Origin: Ptychodera flava
Taxonomy: Eukaryota > Hemichordata > Enteropneusta > Ptychoderidae
Assembly: GCF_041260155.1 (NCBI RefSeq)
Contig: NC_091941.1
Location: 39,256,747-39,320,746, forward strand
Reading direction: 5' to 3'
Length of the DNA stretch: 64,000 bases
Shown: one piece after another, positions 44,580-54,455 of the stretch
How positions within the stretch are numbered: the first letter of the stretch is position 1
How the letters are laid out: each line of letters opens with the position of its first letter
The notes under the pieces: generated by a model
Database searches by the model: none
Told to the model about the DNA's origin: nothing
The model's input: the letters and a program-made list of their open reading frames with translations, nothing else
Made by a program: the position numbers and the translations under genes

Positions 44580-45929
44580 CAATAGATTGATCTGCTGTCT
44601 TTGTAGATAGTCTTCAGATAAAGCAATTTCCCAACAGTGCAACAATCTCGAACTCAGTGTTGAGCTTCAGCACGGTCCCGGCTTCAGGCACCCATGGTGA
44701 TAATAAACTATTACCGTCTAAACGGCAACTAAACGCCACAACATATCCCAAACCCGTTCGATCGACCTCTCAAGTCATAGCTACAACAGAACGTGCAAAT
44801 ATCGGTACACTTATCTTTTTGCCATATTCACAAGATAATGGATGACTAGATAACTTCCCATCCCAGATTTTTTTTAGTCTATTCACGGTCCCTCCACCGT
44901 GGAGGGACCGTGGTTTATTCAATGTCGACAGCGACCTTACGTCGACAGTAGCCGAAAAAGTCCGTCAGAGATGTCAGAAAGTTCAAATCTTACTTACAAA
45001 TGTGGGAGAATGAGGGAAATAAAACGACTAAAATGTCACTCAAATAATGAGGGCTTGTCAAGCAAAAACCAAAGGCTGTGCATCTTCTTAGCCTTTTTTA
45101 CATTTGATCAAACTTTCAACGAAAAGCTAACACATTGTAAAGAAGAAATGCCAACAAGATAATAGTGTTACAACAATGTGATATCGCACTCGTAGACTGT
45201 AAATAAAGACGTAATCCTTCGAAGGCATTATCGAACACCAGCGACCCTAATCCGCACCGACAAAATGTGGCACATATATGTGCGTGTGCAGAGCACGACA
45301 ATTGCGTAGAAAGTGACTTTTCTTAACAGGATTCAACTCGAACCTTCAGCCTTTGCAGGACTATAGCACTACCTGGAAAATGAACTCATAAAAGCAACAT
45401 GCCTTTTACTATATAATAGTGAACGCTGCAGAATATGTGAACCCTGGCGATATCGTATACCCTCTTATCATCAGGATACAGCTTGGTGATCTTCTTTGTT
45501 TGTTTATGCATTGCTAAATGGTTTAATGTATAGGTCGAGATCGACTGTGGGTCGGTTGGCTACTACTGATCAACAATAGGGTTTTCTTTTTGTGCCTTTT
45601 GATTACAACGATACGTGAGAGATTGTAACCACACTGCATAAAATGTATAGTGCACATAAGCATGTGCGTGTACAACAGAACATTAATGTCTCCCGTGAAC
45701 TATTCATAAAGCCTGAATATATCTTAATGTTTTCATGGCATGTGTGTCGCCATTTTGAATACGTTTAGGCATACAGCTTAATGCTTACCTGGCCGTGATT
45801 TCTTTCATACCTGTGACCAGTTTCCTCCGGTGTCACGTCGTTAACAAGAAGCAGACTTCTAAGCATGAAGAACACGCAAAGGATCAGCGTCACTGTTACG
45901 ATGAACTTCCGGGGTTTAAAACGCACCAT
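35080..45929 (-). CDS. Polypeptide N-acetylgalactosaminyltransferase, GALNT1/13-like
   Basis: A Golgi type II membrane enzyme that starts mucin-type O-glycosylation by moving GalNAc from UDP-GalNAc to Ser/Thr. Ten exons: 45789-45929, 41898-42184, 40873-41039, 40295-40508, 39634-39807, 37121-37238, 36707-36829, 36204-36422, 35529-35750 and 35080-35220. All GT-AG and in phase; 601 aa (human GALNT1 559). Residues 1-8 are basic cytosolic and about 9-29 form the membrane anchor. The GT-A domain has [20 protein letters not shown], the Mn-binding DxH in WLDAHCEV (Asp249, His251), [20 protein letters not shown] at 357-361 and CSRVGHVY (His385). The stem motif VGPGEY resembles GALNT1 VGPGEMGKPV. A ricin-type lectin domain (482-601) follows, with [12 protein letters not shown] and KQKWII. 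Closest by eye to GALNT1/13; paralogue not fixed. An upstream in-frame ATG at 46046 exists, but the ATG at 45929 gives the usual short tail. Confidence 0.94.
37499..39406. mobile_element. 1.9-kb PIF/Harbinger-like non-autonomous element
   Basis: Ends GGGAGCGTTCAGTTGTTATG (37502) and its reverse complement (to 39403) match over about 47 nt, including GGCCGGGG(G)TGGGCCGGCAAA. TTA sits on each side (37499-37501 and 39404-39406), the TWA target duplication of the PIF/Harbinger superfamily. No transposase. The interior is mostly a degenerate tandem array. It lies in a GALNT intron; a solo end is at 27505-27630. Confidence 0.8.
37905..39000. repeat. Degenerate ~178-bp tandem array inside the Harbinger-like element
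   Basis: A unit with GATTCACTATACATGG, AGTCTATGAGGAAACT, AATAATTTTTTTCCAATACA and GTACTTGATTAGACTAGGGT recurs about six times. Copies of the TTCACTATACA-type block start near 37912, 38090, 38268, 38447, 38626 and 38807. Neighbouring copies differ by roughly 10-25 %, so this is an old, decaying satellite. Confidence 0.8.
39470..39642. repeat. 28-bp minisatellite carrying a splice donor
   Basis: Six units of GATCTATCGCCTATAGAGTT plus TACCTGTG abut the 3' edge of the GALNT exon at 39634-39807. On the minus strand each full unit contains CAGGTAAAC, the donor that ends this exon (cut after 39634). The donor-proximal unit has GTAG in place of GTG. Units 1 and 3 carry CAGGTAC and CGGGTAAAC variants. 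Up to three intact decoy donors therefore follow the true one within 170 nt. Confidence 0.85.
41389..41464. repeat. 37-bp direct tandem duplication
   Basis: CTTCAGATAGAGTGGATGAA plus GAAAACGATAGTATAGC is present twice in a row without mismatch, in a GALNT intron. It is a recent slippage-type duplication with no coding role. Confidence 0.85.
41526..41552. repeat. Short palindrome family, copy 1
   Basis: ACGGTCCCTCC-ACAAA-GGAGGGACCGT: perfect 11-nt arms. Same family as 44884-44912, 53060-53091 and 60307-60335. Confidence 0.8.
41698..41909. repeat. 112-bp tandem duplication spanning a GALNT splice donor
   Basis: GACAACTTTGATACCCTGCG starts at 41698 and again at 41810. Both copies run through GTGCCGGGACGGTGTTG, CTATAAAACACTGTATGAA and on to GACTTACTCATC. 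In the second copy this is the donor of the GALNT exon 41898-42184 (minus strand GATGA|GTAAGTC). The first copy holds the same donor and about ten exon bases about 112 bp downstream, as a decoy. Confidence 0.85.
42700..44228 (+). mobile_element. Penelope-like retroelement, 5'-truncated, plus strand
   Basis: Frames on the plus strand hold [40 protein letters not shown] (the linker after the reverse transcriptase in Penelope-like elements) and then a GIY-YIG endonuclease: [31 protein letters not shown] and HFNLPNHSV. The reverse transcriptase proper is absent. A hammerhead-like motif lies at 44111-44139, as described for Penelope-like terminal repeats, and an (AT)n tract follows. It sits in GALNT intron 1, antisense to the gene. 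A non-functional fragment. Confidence 0.82.
44111..44139 (+). ncRNA. Hammerhead-ribozyme-like core in the Penelope-like element
   Basis: CTGATGA (44111-44117), A, stem GTGGG / CCCAC (44119-44123 with 44130-44134), loop ATTAAG and GAAAC (44135-44139) form the hammerhead core around stem II. Hammerhead ribozymes are known from Penelope-like elements. Stem III is minimal here, and the stem I partner and cleavage site remain unassigned. Confidence 0.65.
44232..44303. repeat. (AT)n microsatellite
   Basis: About 36 uninterrupted AT repeats directly after the 3' end of the plus-strand Penelope-like fragment, preceded by a short (AC)n. Confidence 0.95.
44304..44531 (-). mobile_element. Second Penelope-like fragment, minus strand (GIY-YIG domain)
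   Basis: The minus strand reads [58 protein letters not shown]. This is the CxxC...YIGxT...R..GHR...H pattern of a Penelope-like GIY-YIG endonuclease, from a different lineage than the neighbour (YVGQT / YIGKT). Only this domain is left, bounded by (AT)n on both sides. Confidence 0.85.
44531..44575. repeat. (AT)n microsatellite, second tract
   Basis: About 22 AT repeats at the other border of the minus-strand Penelope-like fragment. Confidence 0.95.
44884..44912. repeat. Short palindrome family, copy 2
   Basis: CACGGTCCCTCCA-CCG-TGGAGGGACCGTG: perfect 13-nt arms with a 3-nt loop, in GALNT intron 1. A half-site (CACGGTCCCTCCAC) is at 46404-46417. Confidence 0.85.
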
Positions 45930-47756
45930 CGTATATTCATGCTGTTTACGTGCATAAAGCACGCCGCATCGGTGTGTATACTCATCAACCAGACAACACG
46001 GAAGCGACCCACCCCTATTCATATGCAAATACACTGCACGTGTCATAATGCTTACATCAGTGCCATAGGTAAAATTAAAGGAATGTTCTTCGGAGTCACC
46101 TGTGCTACTCTTGCCAGTTCTAATATTTTTCTTTTCGAAAGTGCCTCAAAATTGCCCGCAAGTACTTCCACAACGCTGTTTTAGAGTTGCCCAGTAAATC
46201 AGATATTAATGAATAAGTTATCATAGGCATATATACAGTAACTGTGTCGTTAATTAATAAATTATAAATTTGGCAACAAAATGTAGTGTTCGTTAATATC
46301 TTCTCAGATGTACCTGCAATCAGGAGGTTTTCAATGTAATGAATTCGTCACAGAACTGCATAGTTGGCTAACGAAAACAAAATCGTTTGTCCTTTATGCG
46401 AATCACGGTCCCTCCACAAAACGTCACAGTATGTTATCTTCGACATCTTTGGCAGTCTTTCACTTTAAAATTCGTGTCATTTCCAAAGCTTATGGCTTTA
46501 TGGTTGTATGCCGTGCTATCAGCGGTTTTACTTTACTTTGTTTTGTTTTGTCTCAAATTTAATTTCAAAAGAAAGCTAATCCAACCAAGAAAACAAAACT
46601 TTTATATAAACAAATAAATAATCCAAGAAAAAAAATCTTGCAGGAAAGCGCACTGCTAAATTGCTAAAAATATACAGTCTACAGGCTAAACTCAGGAAAC
46701 TGCTGCGAAAGACGGATGTAAAATAGAGAACTGGTTTGTCAAGCAGGTTCCCCTGGATTTGAAGGTATATCGTAACATGGCATTGATGGATAACAGGTAT
46801 ACACCTCCATGGTAATATGCACAAATGACACGACAAATGTGTCTCACAATGAACAGTAGCTGTAACTTTTCCTGGTTTTTTTTTCAACATCTTTGTTCTA
46901 TCGAATCGCAGGTGGAGGGGCTGTGGTCAAATATATGTTGTCTTTTAATCTATTCCCTAAGTATGTTAAATACAAACAATATATTTGACAACACAGCATA
47001 TTGTGTACATGTACTTCTACTGTTGACAAATTCTTCGTTTGTCAACTGTAACACGAACATTATACCTACACACATGTGCTACAGCGGTAATTCATCCCTT
47101 CAAGATATTTCACGTCAATTGTGTCACATACTAGCGGTGGCTGACTCCATATTGACGGATCACCGAATGTGGCACGGACAATTAAGCTATTCACAGGCGA
47201 TCCCGGCACAGATCCACAATTGCTATGGATTATGAGTCTTTCAACCCATGACAATTTAGAACGAGGATAGACAATGCAAAATAAAATATTTCTTTTTTCC
47301 CACATATTCTTCTTTCAAGTGAAATATTACTTTTCAAAAAATAGCGTCAAGATTTTGACTTAAATTAATTTTTATCGTTAATGCCAAAATTGAGGTTTTT
47401 TACCCCAAATATACACTCACTTCATCCTTCGAGTAAACAACTACTACCAAACTAAACTTTGAAGTCTCAGCTTTTTGAAAATATAAAGTATGAGGGTGTT
47501 TTCTTGTCATCTTTGATGAGAAATATTGCTTTGAAAAAAAACTTTGTTGGCAACATGCAGCTCAACCTTAAAGTATTAGTATATTGGATATAAGACATGT
47601 AAAGTGTTGCTGGTATGATCCCTTCGAGAGCTGTATTTATATTTATAATGGGATGAATATTTTACTCTTGAATTCATATCTTTAGTATGATTGCAGTCAT
47701 AATTGTTTCATATCCTACGCTTCGACGATACCTCCTGTACGTTCTCGCAACCTCCC

Positions 47757-47816
<60 letters not shown>

Positions 47817-50800
47817 CAAAACACCAGGACTAGAAAACATTACACAAGCTGTATCTTGGCGATGGCGTTTCTAAAAGCCGATGTGGTTGCAATGAACTTT
47901 ACATATCTCGAGAGATGATAAGTTACTTTTTAGAATCTAGATACTCCTAGATCATCTGCAGCCAAACGAGTATTCTCCTAGACGATGGAAAGTCACATGC
48001 TTTTCCCCTTCCATAACAATTGTTATAAAGTGGTGCAAGAATCCATGGTCTACAGCAAGGCCTGGTCTACAGCAGCAATTTTGAAAAAGGAGAAATATAA
48101 CGCTGGCTTTGTTAACTAGAACGCCTGGAATCTTGACACGATTTTCAGAGGAGAACATGAAACAGTGTTTTACAGACAGAGCAAAAATCCTTGAAAGTAC
48201 TTCAAACGTTACCATCAACGAAGCTTTAACAAAACCCGCAGATTAAAGCCTGTCAATACTACAATGTAGCTTTTTTTGCTGCTATCATCTACAAATTACA
48301 AAATTTGGTATCTGATGCCCTTATACTGACATTCTGCAAAAAGACAACTAAACTATATTGTTGCTCTCGTCATGATGATTTTATGTGCAAATTCACGTAG
48401 TCTACATTTATGAAGCTGATGAAGGTGATTTAGTGGATTGTGACATTGAATTATTCCAACAACATCAACTTGAATGTTGACCTACCGGGGCCGCTAGCTT
48501 ATCAATGCTGCTTGAATCCTAAAAAGACTGGTTAAGTTGTCATCACACCGCAATGTCGGCGTTTTCCTTCGCCCTCTCCCTCGATCTCCCTCCGTGAAGG
48601 GACAGCGCCATTGGATACTACACTCTGCGGTGTTGGATACTTTACAATCCCCTTGAAATCGTGGGCTGTAGGGCATGTATTCGTTTCCTTCAAAGAAAAC
48701 ATTCACGAACTTGAGAGACGAGTTTGTAATTCTAAAATCTTCATTATTTTTCGAAAAGAGCGAAAAGGAATGAGATTGAGACAAAAACTCAACACGGGCA
48801 TCATTTTTTTAAGAATTTCGACGGGGCTTTTCAAATGGCTGAAGTGTGTCATTATTGTCAGTATTGAGACAAATGTATGTCCTTTATGTCACAGGTAATC
48901 ATTCTCTAGGATTGCGGAATAATTTACTTTCATCTGTTCATAAAATAAATACTATGCTGTCACTATACTGGCACTCAAAAATCCGTGTGCACATTAGCAA
49001 CCGGAGTGTACCAGATCAAAATGGATGTGTCAAAAACTGTTTTTCTCGATAAATAGAGTTTTCATAGTAAAATTTCTTCAAATGACATGCACGTGACTCT
49101 TTCGTTTGAGATCTTGTTTATAGCATTCATCCATTCCCGCAATTAAGCCAGAGTTCTATTTCTGCTCCATGAACCAATCCAATTAGACTTGGTTCAATCA
49201 CATCCGGCAGAAACTAACTCACTACTGCGCAGGCTCAAAGGTAACGCGTTCGATCATTAGGAAAACCTGACCTGGGCTGCCAAACTTCAAATAGGTTTGT
49301 CTTTATAAATAGAAGAGACACAAGAGAAACTGTTGCAAATGATTTTTTTAAATTCACCGACTTGAACCAAGTCTACTACCCAATGTGTTGCTGTTTCCAG
49401 GGAGGCCCGCTGTATACGACAATCAATGCATTCATTATTCAACGTGAGAAACTAAATGTGATAATCAAAATCGACATTTTGAGACAACTTAGTTATTGCA
49501 GTTTGACCAGCGAAGTTACTCTTTACACAAAATACAGTCCTGTTTATGGTGTAAATATATTTTCTCGTGGGTTTTTATTCATACCCTTAGTTCTAGGATA
49601 TTTTCAACAGCAATAACTGATAGACGTGGCTCAGACTATCAATTCGTTTCATGATATATGAATGTTACCATATCTGGGTAAAGTAGATACGTTACAGTAG
49701 CTCTAAAATCCTTCACCTGTATTCCTTAAGATTAGCAAAAACCAGCATCTTTCGCCAAATATTGGCAGGTTCTACCCTTCCACATGCTGAAGTTTACTTC
49801 TGTTTGCCATTGAATTTATGGCGTCTGCGGGATATTTTCGCTCACGTTACCTGCAGTTCCTAAAATGACGCCATTGGAGGGACAATAGCTTTCCAAGAGT
49901 GAATACTCTGCAAGGTACTCTCTCTCCAAGGTTATCAGACACTTCAAACCAAAACGACGTCGCACCATACCATTTCCGTTCCATACCAGTTCGCATCAAA
50001 ACAACTTCGTACCAAATCCTAAGAGTTACGTCACGCAAACCCATATCGCACCCCTTCCCCTCAGTTCACCTCAAACAATCGCCATCCGGTAAAGCTGGAA
50101 ATAACCAACCTATGTCCTCTAAGTTTTTTATAATCCATCTATCATTCCGCAACTAAAGTCTTGAAAGTGTACACAGTCAAATAAAATAACACCATGCGAT
50201 TTCGAGCAAAGCACCAGTTGTATTGTATGTGTAGGGAGACGACCTGCCATAAGGGCGCCACATTCATGAGTCGATGACTATTACGTAGTTTCGTAGGCAC
50301 ATTTGCATTTTTCCCTAGTTCTACGGTTTATGGTTTTGTGTAGGAATTAATGGTTCATGGTAGCCAAAATGTCTTGTCACAGTAATGCTTCCAAGTTGAA
50401 TGTAACAAAAACGCTGTGATACATCGTCGTTTAATTACAAAGTGGTTTTGGGGACGAAGTTCTGTGGGGCGACCTGGTTTTGGTGCGAAGTGTCTGGACC
50501 CTATCAGAGGGACAGTACCTTCTCCAGAGTGAATCCAATAATGAAATAAATCAGTGTACAATGTACGACATAGTGTCCTGTCCTGATACAAAGTTTGAAA
50601 AAAATCGGTCAAGGCATGTCCGAGAAATGGCTTCAGATGGATTGACAGAACCCAATCCATAATTACCCGTTCCAGATTTTGTCAGGCAAGGACGAAAATG
50701 AGTATATACGGTCTAGAATAATAAACTTGCATGTAAATACAAGGTTTTGCACAGCACAGTCCAAAGTTGTTTTTATTACAAAATTTCAAAAATCACTTCC

Positions 50801-51774
50801 GTATTCAATATTTTCAACATTTGGAATAAAATACGCATACACTACGAGAAATTACTGTAGAATTGAAATTTAGTGTCCATACTGACACAAGTTCATTTGA
50901 TGTACTGTCAATGCACAGTATCACTGATACGTATGCTTCAATTCATGAAAATCTTTGGCATGTCTCATGACTGTCATACATTTTTGCAGTAAACAAAACT
51001 AACTAGTTGGCTGTGTGTTACAGGTGTTAGGTGACACACAGTAAACAGCTTTTAGAAGACAGTAACATAAAAATTATAGCACTACAACCTCTCAATTTAG
51101 TGAATGGCAAGCTGACTCATAACATTTCAAGAGTATCATGTTATTTACATACTGGGAATTTCGCTAACTGGTTTTGTAAAAGATCAAGTTCGCATTTTTG
51201 TGTGTGAAAACTGCTAACTTCCATAGAGGGTATGATGAGAAGTGATTATGAAAAATGCTGGATCAAAATCTGTTACCATCATATACCAGTAAAACTCTGT
51301 AAGAAACTTGTGTATTTACTTTTATTGACACCTTCAAAAGATAAAGTATGGGTACTCAGTCAACCCACATCCTACGGAGGAAGATGTTTGGACACCTAGA
51401 CATGACTGGGTCTTTCAGTCAACAAAAAGATATGTGTATTGTAAAACGAACGGTGCAGTATGTTCCAGTTGGTGACTTGAGGCAATACACATCCAAGGTA
51501 GACTCACACCTTATTCAGTATATTGAACCAAATATGATACAAGTTTGTGAGCATGCTCATTGGTATGCATATACACTTTGGCTGTTCCTCAGAATATGAC
51601 GAATGTGACATAACATCATAAAATCTGCCATTTAACTTAAATCTCCTTGTCTACACCACTAACACAATGCAAATACCCTCTATTGCTCATATGTTTAGAA
51701 GATCTTATCAGCAAGTAATACCTATATGATTCATAGAAAATCATTTGTAAAGTCCGCCAAAGCCTGACACATAA
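45930..51774. other. Intergenic region between GALNT and GLRX5
   Basis: About 5.8 kb. The first part should hold the GALNT promoter and the last part the GLRX5 3' UTR (minus-strand AATAAA as TTTATT at 51321-51326). A (TC)n tract lies at 47761-47814 and a palindrome half-site at 46404-46417. No exon of a known family was recognised. Confidence 0.6.
47761..47814. repeat. (TC)27 microsatellite
   Basis: An uninterrupted run of TC dinucleotides in intergenic DNA. Confidence 0.97.
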
Positions 51775-53976
51775 TCAGTCTTTCTTTTCATGCTCAGATT
51801 GTTCTTCAACAGCCTTTTCAAGAAGTGCAGATTTGATGCCTATTTTCTGAAGCTCTTCAATAAGTTCTCCTTCTTGATGCATTTGGATCATGATGTCACA
51901 GCCTCCGACAAACTCACCCTTGATGTAAAGTTGAGGTATGGTTGGCCAGTTGGAGTATTCTTTTATTCCTGCAGATGTTACAATTACAGAAATTTTAGTA
52001 TCTGCAGCATTAATGATACCAGAGATCTTTATTCAATGCTGAACTTTTAGATGCCTCGTATGGGGCCATTGTCACTGAGTTGAACCATAGACCTTCAAGA
52101 AAGGCAGAGGATCAGGGCTGTACAGACAAGTCTCAACACAGCACAGTGGGCTTGCTATGTAATTATTGTTCCAAGTTAAGGTAAAGGGCGACGAATTCGG
52201 ACGCGCACACGCTTTAGAACGTTTCTGCGCAGATTTAACTCCAGCCTGCCGCAAATGGGTTATTTTGTAGCGCATGTATTTAACATCACCTATCATTGTT
52301 AAATTGCGCTTTTACCTAATTTTTTTACCCAGTGTCTTAGAAATACATGTGACCTATAACCTTGTCATATTTTGACCCCCTAGGAAGCTGGTTTTTATTC
52401 AATATGACAGAAAAATTAACATTTCTCTCTCCATTTATTATGGCGCAAATTACCCATTCACCTGGAGATATTGTAAAAAGTAGCGTGGTGACACCCTTTT
52501 ATTAAAAGTGTAAACTAAATGGTATTATGTCAGGAGTTAATTCGCCAAGTTTGGTCAAAATGACACCATTCAAAGCGACAGGAAGAAAGTTCGAAAATTG
52601 TGTAGTGATATAATTTCGATATCGTCATTTTGTAATCGATACTTATGTTAAAATTTCTCACAAACATCATGAAAACTATACCTTCGACAGATATGGATCT
52701 TAAGTCTTGGTATTTATTAAATTAACTCATTTGCTAAGCGTTTTATAATTGCTTTCTTTAGTTTAAGTGAATTATATCATTTTTATTTATTTCTAACGAC
52801 GCCATTTTAACGTCCGTTTCCATGGAAACAAGCGTGGTGACCCCCATTTTTTATTTCATTTTTGCACTTGCACAACTTCCAAGAATATTTGTGCAAAGTT
52901 TGAAGAAAATTACACCACAACTTAATTTTGACGTAATTCGTAGTACTTCACCTTAACAAACACTAAAAATTTACAAAAGATGATTGTGAAGCATTTTAAG
53001 GCAGTTTGTTCACATTTCTAGTTTGAAATACTCCTATTCATCACATAAAATTGGTCTGCCCACAGTCCCCTCAAACACTTGAGGGACTATGGACTGTCTT
53101 CCATCGATTGTATGAAAATTGTTGATCTTATTCTCAAGGTGGTGGTGTATGACAGAGCAGACATTTTTAAAGGTTATGAAACTGACCGAAGTTGGGCAGA
53201 TGCACACGGCAGCTTATTCAACCACCTTATAGCATGTTTGAGAGAGATTTCACGGGCAAACTTGGTGTGTGATTATTCTTTTATTAAATAGGATATTCGT
53301 ATTCGTATTCGTGTGTCATAATAATGAAATCAGCTAATGTGCTTGCCATCAAGATCATATACATGTCACTTGACAATGATAATTAATGTTATTCCTTTTG
53401 AACATTTCATAAAATAATCACACACCTGATTCGCAAGTGTGTATCTTTGATCGTTTAACATTGAGAAACGTTTCTAGCTCCATGTGGGTAGTAATTTGAA
53501 GGACCACTGTTCTTAGCTGCAGTACAGTAGCTCGAGGTTTTGCCTGGGTATTTGGGCAAAACCTCGAGCTACTGTACTGCAGCTACACTGTTCTATGCTT
53601 CAATGCATTTGATTTGAAAAAATCAGTGCATATTAAATCTCCATGATGAGGTAGAAGCGTCTACTTCCATCATCTCATGAACTTTAAATTACACATGTAC
53701 TTGAGCCTCACCTTGCCTAAGTTCTTCATCTTCTAACACATTGTAACTTGCAAATCTGTCAACACCGTGCATTCTAAGAATCTGTACTACAGCATTACTA
53801 AAACCACACATAGGTTGTTCGGGAACTCCCTTCATAAAAACAACCAAATCGTCCTTTTTGACCATCTTGTCGATGCGTTCTTTGATGCTTTGAGCCGCTG
53901 CACAGTAGCTTTGCGATAAAATTCGAGTCACCTGAGGGCTCTTCAGGCTACGAGGTAATCTTAATATCACATTCAT
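51775..53976 (-). CDS. GLRX5: Mitochondrial monothiol glutaredoxin 5
   Basis: GLRX5 carries [2Fe-2S] clusters from the mitochondrial assembly machinery to acceptor proteins. Two exons, 53712-53976 and 51775-51968, give 152 aa (human 157). The N-terminus ([20 protein letters not shown]) is basic and Ser/Arg-rich, like a mitochondrial presequence. The monothiol active site is CGFS at residues 57-60 ([15 protein letters not shown]). KGVPEQP, the [16 protein letters not shown] glutathione-binding segment and [14 protein letters not shown] match the family. The intron (1.74 kb) holds a TTAA-flanked element and two palindromes. A start three codons upstream (53985, MVT) is equally possible. Head-to-head with the ankyrin gene. 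Confidence 0.95.
52176..52956. mobile_element. TTAA-bounded TIR element (~780 bp)
   Basis: TTAAGGTAAAGGGCGACGAA at 52176 and the reverse complement of ACGAATT/CACCTTAA at 52953-52956 form short terminal inverted repeats starting TTAAGGT(A/G)AAG. TTAA at both ends suits the target duplication of piggyBac- or Kolobok-type elements. No ORF. Two internal GTAGCGTGGTGACACCC / AGCGTGGTGACCCCC blocks recur in direct orientation. Superfamily uncertain. Confidence 0.6.
53060..53091. repeat. Short palindrome family, copy 3 (diverged)
   Basis: CCACAGTCCCCTCAA-ACAC-TTGAGGGACTATGG: arms pair with one bulge and one mismatch, in the GLRX5 intron. Confidence 0.7.
53514..53585. repeat. Perfect palindrome, 31-nt arms, in the GLRX5 intron
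   Basis: TAGCTGCAGTACAGTAGCTC plus GAGGTTTTGCC (53514-53544) is followed, after a 10-nt spacer, by its exact reverse complement (53555-53585). TAGCTCGAGGTTTT also borders the palindrome at 8048. Perfect arms mean a young or maintained structure. Confidence 0.9.
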
Positions 53977-54455
53977 AGTTACCAATCAATTGATTTTACT
54001 AATATGAGGGTTGACGACCCGAATATATTCCGAGAAGGCGGCGGCGACAGCTGTTTCGCAACACGTTGTGTTGAGACCTTTTCCCCTTCTGTGACCTAGG
54101 TCGCTATCTTTGGTCGTCACTTCCGGTGGAGTATTCTTAAGGATCATATATTATTTTTTATCGATATTAGATAGAAGGAACATAAAATATTCTCTTTGTG
54201 AATCAAAATCGTCGAAAATTTGTGTTCATGAATATTGATGTAAATGATGTGGCGAAATATCAACTTGAACGTGTGTGGTTTTCTTTGACCTTTGACCGAC
54301 ACATTGCCAACAAGGCATACGTACAGAACTCGAAACTCAACGCTGAATGAACGCAAGTATTTGTTGTCCGCACCATACAATCTTGTCGAAAGTGCAGAAA
54401 CATCGTGTGTTTCGTAAATGATTCGGGAGAGTTCACTCCCTATAAGTAGAAAACC
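53977..54455. promoter_or_regulatory. Bidirectional promoter, GLRX5 / ankyrin gene
   Basis: 479 bp between divergent start codons. CACTTCCGGT at 54118-54127 is an ETS/GABP (NRF-2) consensus, frequent in promoters of mitochondrial proteins and in bidirectional promoters. GTGACCTAGGTC at about 54091-54102 resembles a nuclear-receptor palindrome. Roles inferred from consensus only. Confidence 0.55.

Noticed and set aside
45795-46184. 129-codon plus frame across GALNT exon 1
   Set aside because: Antisense to the signal-anchor exon of GALNT; no family resemblance.
47703-47918. Open frame with a long Ser-Leu repeat
   Set aside because: It is a translation of the (TC)27 microsatellite.
48416-48440. 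CTGATGA as a third hammerhead core
   Set aside because: No stem II and no GAAA follow within range.
50490-50515. CCCTATCAGAGGGACAG as a further member of the short palindrome family
   Set aside because: The arms pair over only a few bases and the GGTCCCTC core is missing.
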